Part shown: one piece after another, positions 1 to 6,483 of the stretch
How positions within the stretch are numbered: the first letter of the stretch is position 1
How the letters are laid out: each line of letters starts with the position of its first letter
Source of the DNA: JAKVAV01 sp964635965
GTDB taxonomy: Bacteria > Bacteroidota > Bacteroidia > Flavobacteriales_D > Cryomorphaceae
Assembly: GCA_964635965.1 (NCBI GenBank)
Contig: CAZWQX010000015.1
Coordinates: forward strand, 1-41,638
Direction: 5' to 3'
Length of the DNA: 41,638 nt
Translations under genes and position numbers: made by a program
Notes under the pieces: model-generated
What the model was told of the DNA's origin: nothing
The model's input: only the letters and a program-made list of their open reading frames with translations
Databases searched by the model: none

Positions 1-451
1 TTTCGATAAACGAGGATGATTCAATGGCCTTTCTCAATTTTTTAGGATGTCTGACAATATGTTCTCGAAGTTTCATCAGTTCTTCTTTACCAGGCTGAAA
101 GGCCCCGCCACCGACCGCAATACGTTCAGGGCCTAATTCAATGTAAAGGCCTCCTTGAGCAATACTCTTTTTTCCATCAGGGGCAATGGCTGCCGACCTG
201 TTGAGTTTATACGGAGATTTGTCATTACTGAACCTTATATCTCGATTGATTCTAAAAATTGTCGATTTGGGATCTACATCCAGTTTTGGCTCTTTCCGAG
301 CTAACTCCCCTATTAAATCTGTGATAAACCTTTCGAACGGTTCTTTAACGGATTTGACATAGCGATCTCTATTTAAGTTGAACCAATCTTTATGATTATT
401 AGGAGCAAGTTCAATAAAAAATCGGTTGAAGTCTTCTGAGAAATATTGCAT
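1..451 (-). CDS. DUF2461 family protein, 3' end missing
   Basis: The first 150 codons of a gene that runs off the left edge; it reads leftward from ATG at 451. The start (MQYFSEDFNRFFIELAPNN), the KDWFNLNR stretch and the RINRDIRFSNDKSPYK block are the hallmarks of the DUF2461 (TIGR02453-type) family, whose members are about 220 residues, so roughly two thirds is present. No biochemical function is established for the family that I can state. There is no signal peptide, so it is probably cytoplasmic. No Shine-Dalgarno sequence precedes the ATG, which is usual in this phylum. It is divergent from the AlkD-like gene across about 150 bp in which I see no other gene. Confidence 0.8.
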   Translation of the reverse strand, partial: MQYFSEDFNRFFIELAPNNHKDWFNLNRDRYVKSVKEPFERFITDLIGELARKEPKLDVDPKSTIFRINRDIRFSNDKSPYKLNRSAAIAPDGKKSIAQGGLYIELGPERIAVGGGAFQPGKEELMKLREHIVRHPKKLRKAIESSSFIE

Positions 452-603
452 GTTTTAAGTCGATTTTAGGCACTTATTTAGCAAAAGCCCCAGGTTTTTT
501 AAATGGTTTTCAACAATTCTGCCCGTAAAAATGATTGAAGTAATTTTTTCATTTCCAAAAAATATTGACTTACCTTCGAAAGATAACCTTTCATTTTAAC
601 CGC

Positions 604-1278
604 ATGTCAGCAAAAGAAATCGCTTCAGCGCTAGAGGCGTTGAAAACAGAGGACATTAAGAATGGATGGACGCACAGAGTAACCAATGGAGATAAGACTT
701 TTGGTCTTAATCTTTCGACGGTTCAGCGGTTTTCCAAAGATTTAAAGAAAGATGCTTGTTTAGCTGATGAACTCTACTCAGGAAACAATCACGACTTAAA
801 AGTTTTAGCAACCTTCATTGACGATCCTGATAGTTACACGCAAGATGAACTTTCAGCACGGGCAAATCAGTTATATCCCTCCCCTTTCGCTGAAAAGTTT
901 TGTGAACAAATAGTGGCCAAATCTCAATTTGCTGTGCTATTTACTGATTTATGGAGAAACGATCCCGACAATGACAAGCGCTGTTACGCATATTACACTT
1001 TATCGGCCATAGCAAAACAGAAGAATAATCTTGGCGTGGAGTTCTTTATTGATCACATAAAAGCAATTGCAAAATCAATCAAAAAAGAGCCGCGAAAAGT
1101 CCGAAAGGCCATGTATAAGGCGCTGATAAGCATTGGTTGTAGAGATCAATTCCTGAGAGATCAATCAATGGCTGCCGCTCAGAAAGTGGGACTTATCAGG
1201 TTGGATGGAAGCTCTTCGATCGATCTTCTATCTCAAATCAAAAAGACAACTGAGCAACGAAGACCTGTTTTCGGTTAA
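604..1278 (+). CDS. DNA alkylation repair (AlkD-like) HEAT-repeat protein
   Basis: A 224-residue, mostly helical, soluble protein. The central part (LADELYSGNNHDLKVLATFI, then a Trp/Asp-rich LWRNDPDNDKRCYAYYTLSA helix pair) resembles the HEAT-like repeats of the DNA alkylation repair family (AlkC/AlkD), which remove bulky or cationic alkylated bases by flipping-independent glycosylase chemistry. Length fits AlkD (about 220-240). An upstream in-frame TTG at 565 would add 13 residues, but it sits in promoter-like AT-rich sequence (TTG at 565 and TAACCTTT near 583), so I chose the ATG at 604. The stop codon overlaps the convergent gene's stop by 4 bp. Glycosylase activity is inferred from family resemblance only; I did not identify a definite catalytic Asp. 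Confidence 0.65.
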   Translation: MSAKEIASALEALKTEDIKNGWTHRVTNGDKTFGLNLSTVQRFSKDLKKDACLADELYSGNNHDLKVLATFIDDPDSYTQDELSARANQLYPSPFAEKFCEQIVAKSQFAVLFTDLWRNDPDNDKRCYAYYTLSAIAKQKNNLGVEFFIDHIKAIAKSIKKEPRKVRKAMYKALISIGCRDQFLRDQSMAAAQKVGLIRLDGSSSIDLLSQIKKTTEQRRPVFG

Positions 1279-1679
1279 CGGATCATCACAACATGTCCAC
1301 GTAAGACGAGTGGATTGGGATCTTCGATGGACTTAACTTTCATTATGTAAATGAAAATGGTTGGTGACGAAGAGTAGGAACTACCGTCAATCGTTCCATC
1401 CCAAAACTCATCTGGATTTTTCGAGCTGAATACCTCTTTCCCGTTTCTATCTATGATTGAAAACTCGTAGATATCCAATTCAGGGCCGTTTACAATGGTC
1501 TTGAAAGAATCGTTTATTCCATCACCGTTAGGAGTGAAAGCGTTAGGGATAAACACATCTACCGAACTCTCGGCAATTTGCTCACCCGAAGATTTTTGGG
1601 CAGATGCCGCAAAAACGAAGATCACAAAAAGTGCTACCAGAAAACCGTTCAATCGGGTCATGTTGCTGAAGTTAATCAT
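1275..1679 (-). CDS. Minimal secreted protein: signal peptide plus T9SS type B sorting domain
   Basis: A 134-residue protein. Residues about 7-27 form a signal peptide (hydrophobic run ending ASAQ). The C-terminal ~90 residues are a gliding-motility-associated / CHU_C-type (T9SS type B) sorting domain: IPNAFTPNGDGINDSF, then a DRNGKEVF strand, an FWDG turn and a terminal strand ending VVMIR. Such domains normally sit at the end of large surface proteins and direct them through the type IX secretion system. Here only about 14 residues separate signal and sorting domain, so there is essentially no cargo. Two in-frame ATGs are possible (1679 and 1661); both leave the signal peptide intact. The same domain ends the giant protein at 35478-39698. 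Confidence 0.85.
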   Translation of the reverse strand: MINFSNMTRLNGFLVALFVIFVFAASAQKSSGEQIAESSVDVFIPNAFTPNGDGINDSFKTIVNGPELDIYEFSIIDRNGKEVFSSKNPDEFWDGTIDGSSYSSSPTIFIYIMKVKSIEDPNPLVLRGHVVMIR

Positions 1680-1721
1680 TCTTTTTAGAATTATATCGGT
1701 CTATCTTGGTGATCCAGAGGC

Positions 1722-1759
1722 AATAAAAAAAGACAGAGAGATAATTCTCATCTGTCTTT
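1722..1759 (-). terminator. Intrinsic terminator after the DUF2330 gene
   Basis: An 8-bp stem (1729-1736 with 1752-1759, AAAGACAG/CTGTCTTT) followed on the minus strand by a run of seven T. It lies about 30 nt past the DUF2330 stop codon and ahead of the mini sorting-domain gene, so those two minus-strand genes are probably separate transcripts. Confidence 0.75.
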
Positions 1760-1787
1760 ATGACGGTTAAACAAGTATAAGGTTGCA

Positions 1788-3248
1788 CTAGGTCAATTTC
1801 TTAAACTTTTGCTTTTTGGGTCTTAAAGCAACTACACCTACCAGAATTAAGAAGGGAAAGATCATTTGCATCCAACCTGGTCCGTTACCACTTGGCCCCT
1901 CTATATTCATGGGAAGAAAAGAGTTTCTTTTTGGTGCATATTTATCGATCTCTTCATATTTACTGAATTCAGTGATGTAGTCTCGGTAATTTGGATTGGT
2001 CCACCCAGCGAGTATTTCTAGCTCATCAACCTCCAGTTTTCGTCGATTCTCTAACTGTTTACGATACGATTTGCCCTCTTCACAGCTGAGATCACCCTTA
2101 GCGGGATGAGTTAATACATAGCGTGCCTGAAAGTGCTCTTTATTAGGTGTTACTTGGAATTGTAGATCTTGCGGAAACCGATCTTTGGTGTACCTCACGT
2201 GTAATCTGGTAAAAAACACTTGACTTTCATAATTCATCCCAGTTACCCAGTCCACACCTGCTTCTTTGAAATCATTAAATACTGGTGGTGGAGAAACGCA
2301 AGGATCACATTTTACCCCTTGCATGGGGCTCACATTCCAAGCATATTCAAGAAATACGGCACTTCTTCTTTCTTGATGATATGCGCGATGAAAAAGGTCT
2401 TGATAGAATTCACCAAAGTATCGCTGGACAAATAATGGGATGTTTCGATTCGAAGGAATTTTGACTGTACGATAGTTTACGGGTTCAATACGACCATTTC
2501 TGGTAAATCCATAAACAACCAGGTCCTGAGCAGATTTCGCATTTGCCATTCCCAATCTTATCGGAAGCATGAAACGGTCGCTTTCGAAGCTGATTTGGAT
2601 TGGTCTTAAGTATTCAAATTCGGTTTTATCCTTTTCTTCAAGATTAACTTTGACCACAAAGAACTTGGTGTCGCTTAATATGTACGGTTTCAATACCGAC
2701 TCAGCCTCCAATGGCACCTGGTATCCATTCTCCTCTAACCATAATTGTAGCCCTTCCGATTCATTAGCGCTAAGCAAAAGAATATCGTATTCCCCTATGG
2801 TATATGAAGCCTCAATAGTCACCCCATAATCTACCGCATCAGACTCAGAGTCTTCCTCAACGATCATCTCCATGGTAGCCGCTCTTGCCAGTGACTTTGC
2901 CTCAAAATCATAAACGACCCGTTGACAAGGGTTTTCATCGTGATATTCTACTAATCTCGGTGCTGAATATGAATCTAATCGATCAAAAATTCCCCGATCA
3001 ACAACGCGAATCTGATCCTCTCTGAGCACCACGGGAACGGGCACAACCATAGCAAAATCCTTTACGTCTCCCTTGAAGTCGTTACTCATCGTTATTACCG
3101 TCTTTTGGCCATCTCGAACAAGAATAACCTCGGATTTTTCGTTAAATAAATCTGCTGGTGCTTTTGCTACATAAAATCCACAAAAAGCCCACATGTCTTG
3201 ACTCAAAATGAGCATGGCCAGAAATAGGGCCGTTACCTTTCTTTTCAT
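1788..3248 (-). CDS. DUF2330 domain protein, exported and C-terminally membrane anchored
   Basis: A 486-residue protein from ATG 3248, with a signal peptide (MKRKVTALFLAMLILSQDMWA) followed at once by CGFYVAKA and the KSEVILVRDGQKTVITMSNDF segment typical of DUF2330. A single hydrophobic segment near the C-terminus (MIFPFLILVGVVAL) and a basic tail (RPKKQKFKK) indicate that the body faces the periplasm and is anchored in the inner membrane. In-frame starts upstream (to 3302) would overlap the previous gene and bury the signal peptide, so they are rejected. It starts 4 nt after the stop of the RnfD/NqrB-like gene, so the two are co-transcribed and probably work together. The molecular function of DUF2330 is unknown. 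Confidence 0.8.
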   Translation of the reverse strand: MKRKVTALFLAMLILSQDMWAFCGFYVAKAPADLFNEKSEVILVRDGQKTVITMSNDFKGDVKDFAMVVPVPVVLREDQIRVVDRGIFDRLDSYSAPRLVEYHDENPCQRVVYDFEAKSLARAATMEMIVEEDSESDAVDYGVTIEASYTIGEYDILLLSANESEGLQLWLEENGYQVPLEAESVLKPYILSDTKFFVVKVNLEEKDKTEFEYLRPIQISFESDRFMLPIRLGMANAKSAQDLVVYGFTRNGRIEPVNYRTVKIPSNRNIPLFVQRYFGEFYQDLFHRAYHQERRSAVFLEYAWNVSPMQGVKCDPCVSPPPVFNDFKEAGVDWVTGMNYESQVFFTRLHVRYTKDRFPQDLQFQVTPNKEHFQARYVLTHPAKGDLSCEEGKSYRKQLENRRKLEVDELEILAGWTNPNYRDYITEFSKYEEIDKYAPKRNSFLPMNIEGPSGNGPGWMQMIFPFLILVGVVALRPKKQKFKKLT

Positions 3249-3252
3249 TTGT

Positions 3253-4065
3253 TTAATGTTTAGATATCCACTTGAATCTCTCGGCCTCGTACAGGCGATC
3301 AACCAATGGAGTTGTTAGTGAAATGATGAATAGCGCTATGAGCGGAGCCTGATAGAGATAAAAGAATCCACTAAGAATAAAACTGAGTAGTGCGATCAAT
3401 GCGCCCCAAAGAATTCTTCCTTTTCGGCTGTTAGGAGTAGTCTTCGGGTCAGTTATCATGAAAAAAGCGAAAAGAAGAATAGTGCCACTGGTTAATCGGT
3501 GCAGCACAACTGATAAATCCCAACCCAAATAAAAATGAGATCGCATCACTTCTAAAACCAGAAGCGAGAAGATAAAACTCACGGAAACATCCCATCTACC
3601 TACCCGCGTCAAAATACCTACAGCGGCGATTATGATCAGGAGAATTGTGACCTCTCCTCTGCCCCATTGGCCCGGAGTAATCCAAGCTAGCCCGGAAAGC
3701 ACGGCGATAATTATTCCAAAATTGGTGGGGTTAAAAATGTGTTTTCCCTTAAACCGGAGAATAAACTTTGACGAAATAGTCAGGATACCAACTAAAGCCA
3801 TAATCAAGGGTGATTCGACTCTTAGTAATAAACACAAACCCAACCCGCTTATTAATGCGCTCCTCAAAGAGTTTAAATCACCTCCTTTGACTCTTGTCCA
3901 AATGAATTGAGTGGTCAAAGTTGACACCAGAGCCGCACTAAAAACCATCATTCTGCTTGACCATCCCAGAAAAAGAATGCCATAAATCAGAAAGGAACCT
4001 AAAAGATATATCTGGAGAAATCGCGGATCTTGAAATTCTGCTTTAAAAGAAATAACCTTGTTCAT
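3253..4065 (-). CDS. RnfD/NqrB-like integral membrane protein (orphan)
   Basis: A 270-residue polytopic membrane protein with about 8-9 hydrophobic segments. The HIFNPTNFGI stretch and the FFMITDPKTTP motif are recognisable from the NqrB/RnfD/RnfE family, the flavin-carrying membrane subunits of sodium- or proton-pumping NADH:quinone and NAD:ferredoxin oxidoreductases. It is shorter than typical RnfD/NqrB (about 350-410). I do not see the S-G-A-T flavinylation motif in the expected segment between NPTNFG and the TDP motif. No other rnf or nqr gene is nearby; its only operon partner is the DUF2330 gene, 4 nt downstream. It may be a stand-alone quinone- or flavin-interacting membrane protein; the electron-transport role is uncertain. 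Confidence 0.75.
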   Translation of the reverse strand: MNKVISFKAEFQDPRFLQIYLLGSFLIYGILFLGWSSRMMVFSAALVSTLTTQFIWTRVKGGDLNSLRSALISGLGLCLLLRVESPLIMALVGILTISSKFILRFKGKHIFNPTNFGIIIAVLSGLAWITPGQWGRGEVTILLIIIAAVGILTRVGRWDVSVSFIFSLLVLEVMRSHFYLGWDLSVVLHRLTSGTILLFAFFMITDPKTTPNSRKGRILWGALIALLSFILSGFFYLYQAPLIALFIISLTTPLVDRLYEAERFKWISKH

Positions 4066-4106
4066 CTGTGTCAGGATTTACAACCCTGTACACCTTCTTC
4101 GTTAAT

Positions 4107-4121
4107 GCGTTCAATGAACGC
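4107..4121. promoter_or_regulatory. 15-bp perfect palindrome between divergent genes
   Basis: GCGTTCA-A-TGAACGC, a perfect 7+1+7 palindrome between the RnfD-like gene (start 4065, minus) and the secreted protein gene (start 4147, plus). It ends 12 bp before a -7-like element CATTTTTG (4133-4140), so it would cover the -33 region of the plus-strand promoter, consistent with an operator. As RNA it could also fold into a 6-bp hairpin followed by TCATTTTTTTT, that is, a terminator-like form on the plus strand. Symmetry of this length is expected a few times per 40 kb by chance. Confidence 0.35.
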
Positions 4122-4146
4122 TCATTTTTTTTCATTTTTGCACAAT

Positions 4147-4563
4147 ATGAAGAAGATGAAAAACTCGATTATGCTGGTTTTGGCCTTGGTATTTGTCATT
4201 CAATCTCAGGCACAAAAAGGCTATGACGCTTATCAAAAAGTAGACGGAATGAATATTTCCACCAAATGGGGCAAAGCAAAAGACGCGGAAGGAGTTAAGC
4301 GAGATGCTCTCCTATTCAAGCTGGAGAATTCTTCTGATCAAGCAGCGGTCTTAAGCCTTTCGATAAATTTCTACTATGAGGGAATTCTAAGGGAAACAGG
4401 GAGAATTGAAGGAGTCTGTCTCAACGCACTCAAGTCAAGCGTAGGAAAATTGAATGGAGTTTACTTCATTCCTGAAGGATTCACTCCAGAGCAAATCAAG
4501 AACTCAGATTTTGGATTTACTTTAGAAAATATTGAAGTAGAAAAAGTAGATGCCTGTCCTTGA
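4147..4563 (+). CDS. Small secreted protein of unknown function
   Basis: A 138-residue protein with a clear signal peptide (MKKMKNSIMLVLALVFVIQSQAQ). The mature part has a beta-rich pattern (DALLFKLENSSDQAAVLSLSINFYYEGILRETGRIEGVCL). It contains two cysteines, one in the middle and one three residues from the end (DACP), which might form a disulfide in the periplasm or outside the cell. I do not recognise a family. The open frame extends upstream to 4030 inside the divergent gene, but the signal peptide and the upstream promoter-like CATTTTTG fix the start at ATG 4147 (or 4156). It converges on the TPR lipoprotein gene 12 bp away. Confidence 0.75.
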   Translation: MKKMKNSIMLVLALVFVIQSQAQKGYDAYQKVDGMNISTKWGKAKDAEGVKRDALLFKLENSSDQAAVLSLSINFYYEGILRETGRIEGVCLNALKSSVGKLNGVYFIPEGFTPEQIKNSDFGFTLENIEVEKVDACP

Positions 4564-4575
4564 ATAAGCCGTTTT

Positions 4576-5130
4576 TCAAGAGTCGGATTGACTTTGACTA
4601 TTCAAGAATTCCAGCAGTTCATCATCGCTCATGTCAATAGTCACCAAACGCTGTTCTGCTTGAACTGCCCAATGGTCACCTGGAAAATCTTGAATAAGCT
4701 TCTGGTATGCTTCTTTCGCTAAATCAGGTTCCTTCAAATCTTCATCATAGGTAAAGGCCAGCAAAAAAGCTACTTCCGGTGCTTTCATCCATTTAGGGTA
4801 ATCAACTAAGATCTTGTCATAGATTTTAATCGCTTTTACGGGAAGCTGCACCGATCTGGCTAGAGCCGCTGATTTGTAGAGATACTCGGGTGATTTCTCC
4901 AAATCTCCCGGATAGAGTTCGGAATATTTGGTGTAGCTCTGCATTAAAGTGGGTACAGCGGGGTTATTCGGACGCCATTGATCATTCTCCAGAACATTTT
5001 CCAAGCTATCAATCTCTTGGATAAGGGCGGTTTGTCGATCCGTATTCTCTTTAGAAGAACTCTCACTTGTACCATCCTGGCAAGCGGCGAGAATAAAAAC
5101 AAGCGACAGCAAAAAAAGTAATCTCCTCAT
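4576..5130 (-). CDS. TPR-containing lipoprotein
   Basis: A 184-residue lipoprotein. The lipobox is ILAAC with the acylated cysteine at residue 17, followed by a Ser/Thr/Glu-rich linker. The rest is helical: a possible coiled coil (IQEIDSLENVLEND) and then tetratricopeptide-like helix pairs with the consensus A-x-x-x-Y-x-K-x-x-x-D-Y-P seen twice (AIKIYDKILVDYPKW, AKEAYQKLIQDFPGD), as in YbgF/CpoB-type and outer membrane assembly TPR proteins. The start ATG overlaps the def stop as ATGA, so it is translationally coupled to peptide deformylase. Its partner is unknown; a scaffold role in the envelope is an inference. Confidence 0.8.
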   Translation of the reverse strand: MRRLLFLLSLVFILAACQDGTSESSSKENTDRQTALIQEIDSLENVLENDQWRPNNPAVPTLMQSYTKYSELYPGDLEKSPEYLYKSAALARSVQLPVKAIKIYDKILVDYPKWMKAPEVAFLLAFTYDEDLKEPDLAKEAYQKLIQDFPGDHWAVQAEQRLVTIDMSDDELLEFLNSQSQSDS

Positions 5131-5711
5131 CTTTTCAATTTCATATTCGGGAACTTCATTCGATAATTTACTTCGACATCACCTTTTGAAATATCGGTCA
5201 ATTTCCTCTTCAGTAGCTTCTTTTTTAAAGGTCTAAGCCTATCCGTAAAGAGAATACCATCTATATGATCATATTCGTGCTGTATTATTCTGGCTGCGTA
5301 ACCGTCATAAGTTTTTCGCTGAAAATTCCAATCCCTGTCATAGTATTCAATTACGATTGTATCATCTCTGGTTACCTCCTCCCTAATATTGGGTATACTC
5401 AAACAACCCTCAGGAAAAACATAAGGTTCACCTTTCTCTTCAATGATTCTGGCATTGAAAAATACTTCTTTGAAGTCCTTTACTTTTTGCGCTTCGGGGT
5501 CTTCTTCATCTTCCCCGAATGGAGAAGCATCAACGATGAACAATCGAATGGACTTACCTATTTGAGGTGCTGCTAATCCAATACCTTGAGCATTGTACAT
5601 GGTTTCAAACATATCTTCCAATAATCCATCGAGGTTCGGATAGCCTTTATCAATGTCATCAGCTTCACGCTTTAGAACAGGATCGCCGTATGCAACAATC
5701 GGTAAAATCAT
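5127..5711 (-). CDS. def: Peptide deformylase
   Basis: A 194-residue enzyme that removes the N-terminal formyl group from nascent proteins. All three family motifs are present: GIGLAAPQIG (residues 43-52), EGCLSIP (101-107, metal ligand Cys103) and HEYDH (145-149, two His ligands and the catalytic Glu). The spacing is normal. It carries an acidic insertion, SPFGEDEEDPEAQ, around residues 63-75, of a kind common in this phylum. The ATG at 5711 gives the usual MILPIVAYGDPVL start. It is the first gene of a two-gene operon with the TPR lipoprotein (4-bp overlap). An essential housekeeping function. Confidence 0.97.
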   Translation of the reverse strand: MILPIVAYGDPVLKREADDIDKGYPNLDGLLEDMFETMYNAQGIGLAAPQIGKSIRLFIVDASPFGEDEEDPEAQKVKDFKEVFFNARIIEEKGEPYVFPEGCLSIPNIREEVTRDDTIVIEYYDRDWNFQRKTYDGYAARIIQHEYDHIDGILFTDRLRPLKKKLLKRKLTDISKGDVEVNYRMKFPNMKLKR

Positions 5712-5715
5712 GGCA

Positions 5716-5756
5716 CAAAAATAGGCATATTCAGATATTCAAATCCAAATATGCCT
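5716..5756 (-). terminator. Inverted repeat between the barrel-protein gene and def; terminator and possible -7 element
   Basis: A 9-bp perfect inverted repeat (5723-5731 with 5748-5756, AGGCATATT/AATATGCCT) with a 16-nt loop. On the minus strand it is followed by ATTTTTG, so it could terminate the outer-membrane protein transcript. The same bases (5716-5723) read TATTTTTG on the minus strand, an exact TAnnTTTG -7 element, but only 4 nt before the def ATG, which would imply a nearly leaderless def mRNA. Which reading is right cannot be decided from sequence. Confidence 0.45.
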
Positions 5757-5776
5757 TTCAGGAAGCTTGTTTATTT

Positions 5777-6382
5777 CTATCTACCGCCGATACCGAACCC
5801 TAGTCCGATTAAGAAGTAATTATTGTTCACGGCATCTCCATCATTGTCTGAAATAATATCCGTAAACCCATACTGCCATCGCGCATCAACTGAGAACATA
5901 AGGATCTTTACCCCTAGTCCCAATGATGATGATAAAGCGAACGCATTCACATCAAAATCTTCTATGTCGCTTGTTTTTTCTCCATCAATTTGAGAATTGA
6001 TACGAATATTTGCAGACAAACCTGCCGTTGCAAAAACGGGCCCCAGCTTTGCTTTGAGTCCAACCGGTAATTCAAGATAATCTAACTCCCATTCAGACTC
6101 AGCATCCCCAAACTTAAATGTTGCTCCCTTTTGTACATAGAGAATTCCCGTGTTTAAACTGAAGATTGGAGCAAGTTTAAAATCCTTTCTCACACCCCCA
6201 AAAAATCCATGTCTAACATCAGTTACTTCTTCTCCATCAATCACTAAATCCGCAGCAGACCATCCTGCCGTTATGGTAATCAAATCAGGTCCTTTGTCAT
6301 CGTCTTTCTGCGAAAATGCACTTCCACAAACAAAAACGAAAAGGGTTAAAATCAAGAAATAATTTGTCGAGGTTTTCATCAT
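5777..6382 (-). CDS. Outer-membrane beta-barrel protein (PorT/OmpW-like fold)
   Basis: A 201-residue exported protein. The signal peptide (TNYFLILTLFVFVCGSAFSQ) is followed by a short acidic stretch. Alternating hydrophobic strands with Gly turns follow (FFGGVRKDFKLAPIFSLNTG, LYVQKGATFKF, LDYLELPVGLKAKLG, VFATAGLSANIRI) and a C-terminal strand ending FLIGLGFGIGGR. The pattern 'YLELPVGLK' is typical of the outer membrane protein beta-barrel family (PF13568-like) found widely in Bacteroidota. The function is probably structural or a small channel; no ligand can be assigned. It is divergent from the E1 dehydrogenase gene; start at ATG 6382 or the adjacent ATG 6379. Confidence 0.8.
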   Translation of the reverse strand: MMKTSTNYFLILTLFVFVCGSAFSQKDDDKGPDLITITAGWSAADLVIDGEEVTDVRHGFFGGVRKDFKLAPIFSLNTGILYVQKGATFKFGDAESEWELDYLELPVGLKAKLGPVFATAGLSANIRINSQIDGEKTSDIEDFDVNAFALSSSLGLGVKILMFSVDARWQYGFTDIISDNDGDAVNNNYFLIGLGFGIGGR

Positions 6383-6458
6383 AATAGTTTAATGGTTTAC
6401 CACAAGAAAGAGATTTTTTTTGGAAACTGAGTCTTACGCTCATTCCTAATTCGATTGT

Positions 6459-6466
6459 TAATTTTG
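6459..6466 (+). promoter_or_regulatory. -7 promoter element upstream of the E1 dehydrogenase gene
   Basis: TAATTTTG, an exact match to the Bacteroidota -7 consensus TAnnTTTG, ending 17 nt before the ATG at 6484. No clear TTG is seen at the -33 distance. Confidence 0.55.
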
Positions 6467-6483
6467 CAGGAAAACCACCTTTA

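Noticed and set aside
3249..3302. Longer DUF2330 start overlapping the RnfD-like gene by 50 bp
   Set aside because: The extra 18 residues precede a complete signal peptide; ATG 3248 gives a standard exported protein and a 4-bp operon spacing.
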